Below, piece by piece: positions 16,198-24,738 of a DNA stretch of 29,160 bases (positions are counted from its first letter, which is position 1; each line of letters begins with the position of its first letter). The position numbers and the translations under genes were made by a program. The notes below the pieces were generated by a model. The model was given only the letters and a program-made list of their open reading frames with translations, was not told where the DNA came from and ran no database searches. Origin of the DNA: Cytophagales bacterium (GTDB taxonomy: Bacteria > Bacteroidota > Bacteroidia > Cytophagales > MED-G16); NCBI GenBank assembly GCA_029940715.1, contig JAPYTU010000012.1, positions 1 to 29,160 of the forward strand, in the 5' to 3' direction.

Positions 16198-17526
16198 TTA
16201 ATCTGCTCCGTGGGTTAGTCTTTTTAATGGTTTTAAAAGTAATATAACCAAAAATCCGAATGCTGAACAAAATATTGCTATTCCAGTAAAAATTTCAAAT
16301 TCACCAGCAGTTTGTGCCCATGTACCAAGTGATGCAGCTAATTTATTTCCAAACCCAGTACATGCAAAATAAGTTCCCATCATAATAGATGCATATTTTA
16401 ATGGTGCTAGTTTAGTAATTAGAGCCATCGCAGTTGGAGATGTACATAGCTCTCCAAGTGTATGAAAAAGATATGCTAAAACTAACCAGTACATTGCACT
16501 AGATCCATTTTCTTGAAATTCTAAAGATGCTGCACTCATGAAGAAAAAGCCAATAGCCATTATTATAACTCCAACAGCCATTTGAAATAATAGTGCAGAT
16601 TCTCTTCCTAGTGATTTCCACCATGACCAAAATCCACCAACTATTACAGCAAATAAAACAATAAAGCCAGCATTTAGTGATTGAAACCATGTAGCTGGAA
16701 CTTCGAAGTTTATACTTTCAATAAACCTATTAGTTTTTTCAAATGCATAGATGTTCATTAGTCCACCTGCTTGTTCGAAAGCACCCCAGAAGACGATAAC
16801 GATTAAAAATGATAAAAATAAAACCATCATTCTATCAATTTCAATTTTCGTAAGAGGTTTATTGATAAGTTCTTTATTTGGATTTTCATCTTTTCCAATA
16901 AAATCACCAACTCCAATAAGATATTTTTGTCCCCATACAAAAACCATTTGACCAAAGAGCATTCCAATTCCAGCTAATCCAAATCCATAGTGCCATCCAT
17001 AAACTTCACCAATTCCACCAATAATTAGAGCTGATAAAAAAGCACCGATATTTATTCCCATATAAAAAATTTTAAATGCTGTATCTCTTCTTTCATCTTC
17101 TTTTTTATATAGCCCACCAACCATAGTTGATATGTTTGGTTTTAATCCACCAACACCTAAGATTATAAATATTAATCCTGTATAGAAAGCATAAATATGA
17201 TTAATTGCTAGTACACTATGTCCTATAACTAAAAGAGCACCACCTAACATAACAGTTTTTTTCTGGCCCAAAAATTTATCTGCTATAATACCTCCTGGAA
17301 TACTTGCTACATAAACTAGCATTGTGTACCAACCATATAACCAAAGAGCATCAATTTCTGACCAACCATAGCCTGGATTTTTACTATCAACTTCAGATAT
17401 TAAAAAAAGAACCAGCAAGGCTCTCATACCATAGAAAGAAAATCTTTCCCACATCTCGGTGAAGAATAGAATATATAAACCATATGGATGACCAAAAATT
17501 GTTTTTCTTGTGTTTAAATTATTCAT
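16198..17526 (-). CDS. POT/PTR family proton-coupled peptide transporter
   Basis: A 442-residue major-facilitator protein of the proton-dependent oligopeptide transporter family, which imports di- and tripeptides. The first helix carries the proton-coupling ExxER motif in FTEMWERFSFYGMRALL (about 23-39), and the PTR2 signature appears as FKIFYMGINIGAFLSALIIG. Loop GGIIADKFLGQKK and LGVGGLKPNIST are also characteristic. About twelve hydrophobic segments span it; at 442 residues it is slightly shorter than many members. It is monocistronic on the minus strand and diverges from the acyl-CoA dehydrogenase gene over 82 AT-rich bases in which no consensus promoter could be placed. Confidence 0.93.
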   Translation of the reverse strand: MNNLNTRKTIFGHPYGLYILFFTEMWERFSFYGMRALLVLFLISEVDSKNPGYGWSEIDALWLYGWYTMLVYVASIPGGIIADKFLGQKKTVMLGGALLVIGHSVLAINHIYAFYTGLIFIILGVGGLKPNISTMVGGLYKKEDERRDTAFKIFYMGINIGAFLSALIIGGIGEVYGWHYGFGLAGIGMLFGQMVFVWGQKYLIGVGDFIGKDENPNKELINKPLTKIEIDRMMVLFLSFLIVIVFWGAFEQAGGLMNIYAFEKTNRFIESINFEVPATWFQSLNAGFIVLFAVIVGGFWSWWKSLGRESALLFQMAVGVIIMAIGFFFMSAASLEFQENGSSAMYWLVLAYLFHTLGELCTSPTAMALITKLAPLKYASIMMGTYFACTGFGNKLAASLGTWAQTAGEFEIFTGIAIFCSAFGFLVILLLKPLKRLTHGAD

Positions 17527-17608
17527 TTGATTTGAATTAGGGAGTAATATAATTATTAATCATATATATTATATAAATTTAATTGTATTAATATAAACTC
17601 GTTTTAAA

Positions 17609-18802
17609 ATGAAGAAAAATCAATTTAAAAGCCTAAAACAAGATATTAAATCTTTTTTAAAAAAAGATATTTATGGCTTAGAGAAGAAAGTATTTAATAA
17701 TGGTTGGCATGCTTCATTAAATGATTTAGAAAAAACAAGAGATAAAGTAAAATCTTTAGGGTATTGGATTCCTCAAATACCAAAAAAGTATGGCGGAATG
17801 GGTTTAAATTTGATTGAATTTGGTCAATTGAGTGCAATTCTTGGAGCTAGTCCTATTGGTCTTTATTTATTTAATTGTCAAGCACCTGATGCTGGAAATA
17901 TGGAGGTGTTAATTGAATTTGGTACGACTTATCAAAAAGATACATTTCTTAAACCATTATTAGCAGGTAAAATAAGATCCTGTTTTTCGATGACGGAACC
18001 AACGTTTGCAGGATCAAATCCAGTATATATGGGTACAACTGCTGTTAAAAAAGATAATAGTTATATTTTAAATGGTAACAAATGGTTTACGTCTTCAGCT
18101 GAAGGAGCTTCATTTGCAATTGTTATGGCTATTACTAATCCTGATGTTGAGAATAAATATCTAAGAGCAAGTCAAATTATTGTTCCTTGTAATAGTAAAG
18201 GGTTTCAGTTAGTACGTAAAATTCCTGTAATGGGAGATAAAGGTGAAGGATATTTTAGTCACTCAGAGATTAAATATAATAATGTTAAAGTTTTAACAAA
18301 AAATTTAATAGGAGAAGAAGGATCTGGTTTTAGGATAGCTCAATCAAGACTTGGTCATGGAAGGGTACATCATTGTATGAGATGGATTGGTATTTGTGAA
18401 AGATCTTTTAATATGATGTGTGAAAGGGCTGCAAAAAGAGAATTAACTCCAGGTAAATTTTTGGGTGAAAAACAACTAATTCAAAAAATGATTGCTGAGA
18501 GAAGAGCAGAAATAAATGCAGCAAAATTAATGGTTCTTGATACTGCAAATAAAATTGATAAATTCGGATCAAAAGATTCGAAAATTGAAATTTCAATTAT
18601 AAAATTTTATTGTGCTAATGTTTTAAAAAGAGTTGTTGATGATGCAGTTCAAATACATGGAGGTTTAGGGATGTCAGATGATATTATTCTCTCGCATTTT
18701 TATAGACACGAAAGAGCAGCAAGGATATATGATGGTGCAGATGAAGTACATATAAGTAGTGTTGCAAAAGGAATTTTATCTAATTATGGATTGAAAATTT
18801 AA
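17609..18802 (+). CDS. Acyl-CoA dehydrogenase, ACAD10/ACAD11-like
   Basis: A 397-residue FAD-dependent acyl-CoA dehydrogenase. Fold landmarks are PQIPKKYGGMGLNLIEFG, the flavin/substrate loop CFSMTEPTFAGSNP (about 125-138), GNKWFTSSAEGA, IGEEGSGFRIAQSRLGHGRVHHC, and C-terminal VQIHGGLGMSDDIIL and RIYDGADEVH. QAPDAGNMEVL and the ending YDGADEVH are typical of the ACAD10/11 branch; the residue that is the catalytic Glu in YEGT-type enzymes is Asp (about D375). In that branch the dehydrogenase-like domain works with a kinase domain to convert 4-hydroxyacyl-CoA through a 4-phosphoacyl-CoA, and the kinase is encoded six bases downstream. It is first in a plus-strand run with the kinase and a MscS channel. 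Confidence 0.9.
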   Translation: MKKNQFKSLKQDIKSFLKKDIYGLEKKVFNNGWHASLNDLEKTRDKVKSLGYWIPQIPKKYGGMGLNLIEFGQLSAILGASPIGLYLFNCQAPDAGNMEVLIEFGTTYQKDTFLKPLLAGKIRSCFSMTEPTFAGSNPVYMGTTAVKKDNSYILNGNKWFTSSAEGASFAIVMAITNPDVENKYLRASQIIVPCNSKGFQLVRKIPVMGDKGEGYFSHSEIKYNNVKVLTKNLIGEEGSGFRIAQSRLGHGRVHHCMRWIGICERSFNMMCERAAKRELTPGKFLGEKQLIQKMIAERRAEINAAKLMVLDTANKIDKFGSKDSKIEISIIKFYCANVLKRVVDDAVQIHGGLGMSDDIILSHFYRHERAARIYDGADEVHISSVAKGILSNYGLKI

Positions 18803-18808
18803 TTAAAA

Positions 18809-19885
18809 ATGATTGCATTAGATTCTCCAGGGGAAGTAAGAAAAAGTGAAGAATTAAATAATCTAAATTTATCTTTTTATCTTAATAATAAACTAGGTAG
18901 TTCTAAAAGACCTTTAGTTATAAACCAATTCAAAAAGGGATTTTCTAATTTAACTTATTCTATAATTTGGGATAAAAATGAATATGTATTAAGAAAACCA
19001 CCATTTGGGGCAAATATAAAAAGTGGTCATGATATGAGAAGAGAATATGATGTTTTATCAAATCTATCTAAATATTATAATAAGGTACCTAAAACTTATT
19101 TTTTTGAAGATGATAAAAATGTTATAGGTTCTTCGTTTTATGTTATGCAAAGATTGAATGGAATTATATTGAGACCAAATACTTCTGAGTCTTCAATGCC
19201 AGATAAAAAAGATATAAGTAAACTTTCAAAAAATTTTATTAAAACTTTGACTGAGTTACATGGTTTGCAATACAAAAAGATGGGTCTTGATAATTTAGGA
19301 AAAGGAGTTGGTTATGGAATGAGACAGATAGTAGGATGGTCAGAAAGGTATAAAAATTCTAAAACTGATGATATAAAAGAAATGAATAGTCTTATGAGTT
19401 GGTTAATTAATAATTTACCTAAACAAAATAAAAGTTCATTAATTCATAATGACTATAAATATGATAATGTAGTGTTGGATAAAGATAATATTTCAAAAAT
19501 AGTTGGAGTATTAGACTGGGAAATGTCAACAATTGGAGATCCATTATTTGATTTAGGAACTACTCTTGGTTATTGGGTTCAATCTAATGATCATCCTATG
19601 TTAAGAAAAATTTCTTTAAGTTCAACGACAGCTGAAGGGAATCCATCGAGAATGACTTTAATTAATATTTATGAAAAATATAGTAAAGTCAAAGTAAATA
19701 ATCCAGTTTTTTATTACGCATATGGTTTATTTAAAATATGTGTTATTGTCCAGCAGATATACTATAGATTTAAAAAAGGATACACTGAAGATAAAAGATT
19801 TTCAAATTTAATTGACATTGTAAAAATTTGTTCTTTAGTAGCTAGGAGATCAATAGAAAAAAATAAAATTGATGACCTCTTCTGA
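18809..19885 (+). CDS. APH-fold small-molecule kinase, ACAD10/11 kinase-domain type
   Basis: A 358-residue phosphotransferase of the aminoglycoside-phosphotransferase fold. The glycine-rich turn GFSNLTYSI (44-52), VLRKPP (60-65), the catalytic loop IHNDYKYDNVVLD (H213, D215, N220) and the metal-binding VLDWEMSTIGDP (D236) are intact. The N terminus SPGEVRKSEELN is typical of the branch that resembles the kinase domains of ACAD10/ACAD11 and of LvaA of the levulinate pathway, which phosphorylates 4-hydroxyacyl-CoA. It follows the ACAD10/11-like dehydrogenase by six bases, a two-gene version of the fused animal enzymes. It is therefore not an antibiotic-resistance gene; the acyl chain length is unknown. 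Confidence 0.87.
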   Translation: MIALDSPGEVRKSEELNNLNLSFYLNNKLGSSKRPLVINQFKKGFSNLTYSIIWDKNEYVLRKPPFGANIKSGHDMRREYDVLSNLSKYYNKVPKTYFFEDDKNVIGSSFYVMQRLNGIILRPNTSESSMPDKKDISKLSKNFIKTLTELHGLQYKKMGLDNLGKGVGYGMRQIVGWSERYKNSKTDDIKEMNSLMSWLINNLPKQNKSSLIHNDYKYDNVVLDKDNISKIVGVLDWEMSTIGDPLFDLGTTLGYWVQSNDHPMLRKISLSSTTAEGNPSRMTLINIYEKYSKVKVNNPVFYYAYGLFKICVIVQQIYYRFKKGYTEDKRFSNLIDIVKICSLVARRSIEKNKIDDLF

Positions 19886-19923
19886 TTTTTTTAGTTTTTG
19901 TGTTTAAATTAGAATTTCATATA

Positions 19924-20808
19924 ATGGAATATTTTATAGAATTTTTTTTAAGGTTATTAAAACTTGCTTCAAGTTTTCTGTTAATTTTCAATAGAACTCT
20001 CTTTAGTATAGGTGAGTCTGAGATTAGTATAGGTACTATAATTATATTTTTTCTTAGTTTTTATTTATTGATATTCACTTCTACTAAGGCAAGAAAATTA
20101 ATTCTAAATAAAATTTTACATAAGTCTAAATTAAAAAAGTCTTTTAGAGAATCAATTGCTAATGGAGTCAGAATTGCAATGATGCTTATTGGTACTATAA
20201 TAATAATTCAGGCAGTTGGAATTGATTTGAGTGCCTTAAGTTTATTAGCTGGTGCTCTTGGTGTTGGTATTGGTTTTGGATTTCAGAAAGTTACAGATAA
20301 TTTAATAAGTGGGTTAACTATTTTGATTGAAGAACCTATTAAAGTTGGTGATAGAGTTGAAGTTGGTGATGTTAGTGGTGATATTGTAAATATTTCACTT
20401 AGAGCTACAACTATAATAACAAATGATAACATTTCAATTATAGTTCCAAATTCTGAATTTGTTTCTAGTCAAGTAATTAATTGGAGTCATAATAATAGAA
20501 TTGTAAGATTTAGAATTCCAATCGGTGTAAGTTATGATGAAGATCCTGAAATAATAAGAAAATTATTGATGGAAGTGGCGGATGAAAATGAAAATGTTCA
20601 AAAGGAACCTAAAGCTAAGGTATTTTTTGATGGTTTTGGAGATAGTTCTTTAGATTTTATGTTAGGTGTTTGGACTTCTTCTCTTACCGATAGACCTGAA
20701 GTTATTAGAAGTGAAATTTATTTTGCGGTTTTTAAAAAGTTTAAAGAAAATAATATTCAAATTCCATACCCACAAAGAGATGTTCATATTAAATCTAATA
20801 ATTCATAG
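19924..20808 (+). CDS. Small-conductance mechanosensitive channel, MscS family
   Basis: A 294-residue MscS-like channel: three N-terminal hydrophobic segments, then the pore helix ALSLLAGALGVGIGFGFQKVTDNLISGL and the beta domain with EEPIKVGDRVEVGDVSGDIVNISLRATTI and PNSEFVSSQVINWS, followed by a C-terminal alpha/beta domain. MscS channels open under membrane tension to release solutes on osmotic downshock. I start it at ATG 19924 (MEYFIEFF); a GTG at 19900 would add eight residues. It sits 38 bases after the kinase gene on the same strand, so read-through is possible, and converges on the PhyH gene with 18 bases between stops. Its place beside genes for osmolyte-type substrates is suggestive. 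Confidence 0.9.
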   Translation: MEYFIEFFLRLLKLASSFLLIFNRTLFSIGESEISIGTIIIFFLSFYLLIFTSTKARKLILNKILHKSKLKKSFRESIANGVRIAMMLIGTIIIIQAVGIDLSALSLLAGALGVGIGFGFQKVTDNLISGLTILIEEPIKVGDRVEVGDVSGDIVNISLRATTIITNDNISIIVPNSEFVSSQVINWSHNNRIVRFRIPIGVSYDEDPEIIRKLLMEVADENENVQKEPKAKVFFDGFGDSSLDFMLGVWTSSLTDRPEVIRSEIYFAVFKKFKENNIQIPYPQRDVHIKSNNS

Positions 20809-20826
20809 AACTTATTGTTAGATTGA

Positions 20827-21783
20827 TTACCATTTATTTATACCAAGTAATTTTTTTCCTAGTGAATTTAATTTAGCTGTTTTATATTTTATTTTTTCTA
20901 ATTTTCTAGGATCGCCAGGGAAAGCATAACCTTCAGGTGCGATTCTTTTTTTCCATGAATTAATTCTCCATTGTTTTAAAGATTTATTTTTTTCTTCTGC
21001 AGGCATCATTGATATATATTGAGCAATTCTAACTTTATCTATGCTCAGATTTGGTCTGATACCATGGGGTTGACAGCTATGAAAAATTAATAAATCACCT
21101 GCTTCTAAAGCTACTTTAATTATTTTATCTTCAATTCCAGTAATATCAGGCTGAAACTTATCTCTATCTTTTTTTTGTGTTTTTTTCCAAGTTTCATAAT
21201 TACGAAATAACCATGGAATACATTGAAATCCACCCATATTTTTATCTGTTTGATCAGAGAGAGCTAATACACCTTGAATATTTTGAGGTTTGGTATCTGG
21301 ATCATAATCCCAATGTATAAAACTATCATATTTATATCCTTTTTTTATAGGGAAATTAAGATTTGCTCTATCTATTGTAACCCAAAGTTTTTCAGTACCC
21401 CATATATCAACAAAAGCATTATAAATTTTTTTTTTTTGTCTATTATTCCATAGAGATTGATTGTTATAAACTTCAACCATACCAGTACCAGCTAATTCTT
21501 TCATTTTCATTTCAGCTCTTTCTTTAGTATACCATGTTGAACTATCATCTTTTTTTTTGTTTTCAAATTCCCAAAGAAAATTGGCTGTTTCAAATGCTTC
21601 TTTTTTTGAAATAGCATTTTTTATAATAATATATCCATTTTTAATCCAATAATTCCAATCATCTTCACTAAGTAATTTAAGTGGAATGTTATTACTTCTG
21701 TCATTTAATTTTATGATGCTACTTTTAGCAGTAGATGGATTTCCTGGAATATCTTTATGATTATCGTATGGATTATTTTTCAT
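20827..21783 (-). CDS. Phytanoyl-CoA dioxygenase (PhyH) family protein
   Basis: A 318-residue Fe(II)/2-oxoglutarate-dependent oxygenase. The facial triad is visible: HWD in FIHWDYDP (H157, D159) and the distal His in QPHGIRPN (H240); R252 in KVRIAQY is in a position that could bind 2-oxoglutarate. A double-stranded beta-helix core spans about 130-260; the C-terminal tail is lysine rich. PhyH relatives hydroxylate CoA esters, ectoine, quaternary amines and many others, so the substrate cannot be read from family alone. The gene diverges from the Rieske oxygenase gene over 120 bases, which suggests shared regulation. Confidence 0.88.
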   Translation of the reverse strand: MKNNPYDNHKDIPGNPSTAKSSIIKLNDRSNNIPLKLLSEDDWNYWIKNGYIIIKNAISKKEAFETANFLWEFENKKKDDSSTWYTKERAEMKMKELAGTGMVEVYNNQSLWNNRQKKKIYNAFVDIWGTEKLWVTIDRANLNFPIKKGYKYDSFIHWDYDPDTKPQNIQGVLALSDQTDKNMGGFQCIPWLFRNYETWKKTQKKDRDKFQPDITGIEDKIIKVALEAGDLLIFHSCQPHGIRPNLSIDKVRIAQYISMMPAEEKNKSLKQWRINSWKKRIAPEGYAFPGDPRKLEKIKYKTAKLNSLGKKLLGINKW

Positions 21784-21838
21784 TTTTATAATTTAAAGAA
21801 TTTTATTTGATTTTGTAATAAATTTTTCCATTGCTATT

Positions 21839-21854
21839 ATTTTTTATAAAAAAT
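21839..21854. promoter_or_regulatory. 16-bp perfect palindrome between PhyH and Rieske genes
   Basis: ATTTTTTATAAAAAAT is its own reverse complement and lies near the middle of the 120-base divergent intergenic region. A shared operator is possible. The sequence is pure AT in an AT-rich genome, so chance is a serious alternative. Confidence 0.25.
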
Positions 21855-21903
21855 TGGAAAACTTAATGAATTACTGTTATTATAGCCTATTAAATAATGT
21901 TAA

Positions 21904-23148
21904 ATGAATATTGAAGAAAAATCATCATTAAAAGAATTAATAAAATCTCAAAAACCTAATTTTCCATTAGAACAACGTTTTTATTTGGATCCAACTATTT
22001 TTAATTTAGATATGAAAACATTTTTTTTTAATCAATGGATTATAGTTGGTCATGAATCTAGAATTCCTGAAAAAGGGAATTATTTTTTATTTAATATTAA
22101 GAACGAGTCCATTATAATTATTAGAGATGATAATGGTAAAGTCAACTGTTTATATAATGTGTGTAGGCATAGAGGATCTAAAATATGTTTAGAAAATGAG
22201 GGTTCCACTAAAAACTTGGTATGTCCATATCATGCGTGGAGTTATAAATTAGATGGAAATTTAAAAAGCGCAAGATTAATGGATGAAGATTTTTGTAGTG
22301 ATGAATGGAGTTTGCATAAATGTAATTCTATAATTTTTGAAGGTTTGATATTTATTAATTTTTCAAACAAACCAGATAATTTTAATGAATTTATAAAACC
22401 ATTAAAACCTTTTATAGAATTACATGGTCTTGGAGAAGCTAAGATTGCTTCTAGAAGAAAATATCCTACTATGGGAAATTGGAAATTAACTTTAGATAAT
22501 TTCCATGAATGTTATCATTGTCAACCTTCTCATCCTGAATATTGTGAAGTTCACAGTTCTGATTATATTAAAGCATATGGTGCAGGAAGTAATACAGGAC
22601 CTTTATCGAGTGAATTTATGAAAGAATTGTTGACATGGAATAAATATGCTAAAAAGATTGGACATCATATAGGTGAATATACTGAATCAAAATTTTCTAA
22701 CTTTTTTAGAAGTGCTGAAAGAACACCTTTTAGTAAGGGAAAACTTTCAGAAACAAAAAGTGGAAAACCAGCTTCTACAATAATGGGAAAATTTAAAGAG
22801 TTTGATGGGGGTTATACAACAATAGGCACTTCTCCTTTTAATAGTTTATTAATGTCAAATGATTTTGCAACAATATTTACCTTTATTCCTAAGGGACCTT
22901 TAGAAACTGAAGTAGAAATAATGTGGCTTGTTCATAAAGATGCTAAGAAAGGAGTAGATTATAATGTTGATAAAATAACATGGATGTGGCATGAAACAAC
23001 TTTAGAAGATAAAAAAATTATAGAAAATAATCAAAATGGTGTAATGTCAAAAAAATATATTCCTGGACCTTTATCACAAATGGAAGTAGGGTTAGAAAAA
23101 CTTAAGAGTTGGTATTTAAATCATTTAGAGTTGATATTAGGTAGCTAA
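21904..23148 (+). CDS. Rieske non-heme iron oxygenase alpha subunit, quaternary-amine type
   Basis: A 414-residue oxygenase component. The Rieske [2Fe-2S] ligands are CRHRG (C87, H89) and CPYHAW (C107, H110). The mononuclear iron site is DNFHECYHCQPSHPEY with H205 and H210, and probably D369 in TLEDKKIIENNQNG. The bridging residue next to the first His is Glu (E202) in the ECYHC motif, as in carnitine oxygenase CntA and the glycine-betaine enzyme GbcA; ring hydroxylases normally have Asp. The substrate is thus predicted to be a quaternary or N-methylated amine rather than an aromatic ring. No ferredoxin-reductase partner gene lies in the window. It diverges from PhyH and converges on an FAD oxidoreductase gene with 18 bases between stops. 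Confidence 0.9.
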   Translation: MNIEEKSSLKELIKSQKPNFPLEQRFYLDPTIFNLDMKTFFFNQWIIVGHESRIPEKGNYFLFNIKNESIIIIRDDNGKVNCLYNVCRHRGSKICLENEGSTKNLVCPYHAWSYKLDGNLKSARLMDEDFCSDEWSLHKCNSIIFEGLIFINFSNKPDNFNEFIKPLKPFIELHGLGEAKIASRRKYPTMGNWKLTLDNFHECYHCQPSHPEYCEVHSSDYIKAYGAGSNTGPLSSEFMKELLTWNKYAKKIGHHIGEYTESKFSNFFRSAERTPFSKGKLSETKSGKPASTIMGKFKEFDGGYTTIGTSPFNSLLMSNDFATIFTFIPKGPLETEVEIMWLVHKDAKKGVDYNVDKITWMWHETTLEDKKIIENNQNGVMSKKYIPGPLSQMEVGLEKLKSWYLNHLELILGS

Positions 23149-23166
23149 ATTTCTTATAATAAAATT

Positions 23167-24738
23167 TTATTTTATTATTTCATGGACTGCATTTACAGCG
23201 TTACTTCCATGTAGTCCACCTCCAGGATGAGTACAGCAACCACAAAGATAAAGATTAGTAAAAGGGGTTTTATATTGAGATGTAGAAATAGTAGGTCGCA
23301 TAAAGAAAAATTGATCTAATGTCATTTCACCCTGATTAAGATTTCCTTCAGTCAGACCTAATGATTTTTCTAAATCTATAGGAGTAGTTATTTTTGAATT
23401 TATAATTAAATCTGAAAAATTAGGTATATATTTTTCAATAATATTTGTAACATTATTAATTATTTCATCTTTTAATTTATCATTCCAATTTTGATTTTTT
23501 AGATGATAAGGAATGTATTGAATTGTGGAAGATAGTACATGTTTTCCATTTGGAGCATAATTTGGATGTATTAGAGAAGGAATACTAAATTCAATATATG
23601 GATTCTTGGAAATACGTCCATATTTAATATCATCATATGAATGTTCTAAATATTCTTCGGAGGGATTAATTGAAAAGATAGTATCATGTTGATCAATTGA
23701 AATTCCAGGAATATTAGGACATTTTTTCAATGCAAAATGTACTCTTGCAGTACTTCCACGATATTTAATGTTATTTAATTGTGTTTTAAAAGTTGGAGGT
23801 ATATTTTTTTTCCCAACTAATTTAAAAAAGGTATTAGTTGGATCTAATCCTGATATAATTATTTTTCCATTGTAGGTTTGATCACTTGAAGTAGTTACAC
23901 CAGAACAGATACCATCTTTACAGTTAATTGATTTTACTGTAGTATTTGTTTGTATGATTACGCCATTTTCTTTTAATATATTAGATAGTACTTTGGCAAA
24001 TTGATGTGTTCCACCTTTGATAAAATGAGCATTATGAATTTTACCATTAGCATGTACATGATGATGGATAAAATTTAATACTGTTGCAGCTGAGAAAGGT
24101 CCTTGAGTGATATTTGTTATTCCACTTGCAGCTAGTGATCCACGTAGCAATTTAGATTCAAACCATTCATCTAATAGTTCTGGCATCATCATTGGAATTG
24201 TTCTAATAACATCTATCAATCCCCTTCTTCCATGTTTCCAAATTGGATTTAACATATTACTCATTGAAAGAACATCTTTAATACCCATTTTTGAAATAAT
24301 AGGAGGTGTTATAGTATATAAAGGTTCTAGAAATTTGCATATTTTATTAATATATTGGGTGAATTCAATCCATTTATTACCATCTTTTGAAGAATGGGAT
24401 GTGATAGATTCTGCTGTTTTACTAGGATCATTTTGAAATATTATGTGTTTTTTATTCTTATCTAATGCAATTCTAAGTGAACTAACTTTTTGGAATTCTA
24501 AACCATATTTGTAGAGATTTAATTTTTTTATAATTCTAGGATCAATCCAGCGTATGTAATCGTATACCATATTACATTTAAAACCTGGGGAAAATTCTTC
24601 TAATGTAGCCATTCCACCTAATTCATCTCTAGATTCTAATAAAAGAATAGATTTATTTTTCTTTGCTAAAAGAGCAGCTGCAGTAAGGCTATTAATACCA
24701 CCACCCACTATAATAATATCGTATTCTTTTGTCACCAT
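23167..24738 (-). CDS. FAD-dependent oxidoreductase, PYROXD2-like, second copy
   Basis: A 523-residue flavoprotein of the amine-oxidase/phytoene-desaturase-like superfamily. The N-terminal nucleotide fold reads YDIIIVGGGINSLTAAALL with ESRDELGG after it; the third glycine of GxGxxG is serine (GGGINS, residues 12-17). Other landmarks are LEEFSPGFKCNM, AASGITNITQGP, GGTHQFAKVLS, ISGLDPTNTFFKL and the C-terminal FAD-contacting CGCCTHPGGGLHGSNAVNA. It is the last gene of the GcvT-FAD-FAD operon, and its ATG overlaps the previous stop by seven bases (ATGGTGA). It is a clear paralogue of the upstream flavoprotein, with modest identity and shared order of motifs. A role as an amine or acid dehydrogenase in the island is inferred; carotenoid desaturation is unlikely given the neighbours. 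Confidence 0.85.
   Translation of the reverse strand: MVTKEYDIIIVGGGINSLTAAALLAKKNKSILLLESRDELGGMATLEEFSPGFKCNMVYDYIRWIDPRIIKKLNLYKYGLEFQKVSSLRIALDKNKKHIIFQNDPSKTAESITSHSSKDGNKWIEFTQYINKICKFLEPLYTITPPIISKMGIKDVLSMSNMLNPIWKHGRRGLIDVIRTIPMMMPELLDEWFESKLLRGSLAASGITNITQGPFSAATVLNFIHHHVHANGKIHNAHFIKGGTHQFAKVLSNILKENGVIIQTNTTVKSINCKDGICSGVTTSSDQTYNGKIIISGLDPTNTFFKLVGKKNIPPTFKTQLNNIKYRGSTARVHFALKKCPNIPGISIDQHDTIFSINPSEEYLEHSYDDIKYGRISKNPYIEFSIPSLIHPNYAPNGKHVLSSTIQYIPYHLKNQNWNDKLKDEIINNVTNIIEKYIPNFSDLIINSKITTPIDLEKSLGLTEGNLNQGEMTLDQFFFMRPTISTSQYKTPFTNLYLCGCCTHPGGGLHGSNAVNAVHEIIK

Noticed and set aside
18809..19885. Aminoglycoside-resistance phosphotransferase
   Set aside because: The APH fold is present, but the N terminus, motif detail and the adjacent ACAD10/11-like gene place it with hydroxyacyl-CoA kinases.
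19900..19923. GTG start extending the MscS gene by eight residues
   Set aside because: The in-frame ATG at 19924 gives a normal hydrophobic N terminus; the added residues show no family feature.
23158..23171. Palindrome AATAAAATTTTATT between the Rieske and flavoprotein stops as a terminator
   Set aside because: It is pure AT with no loop and would form a very weak hairpin; expected by chance in such sequence.
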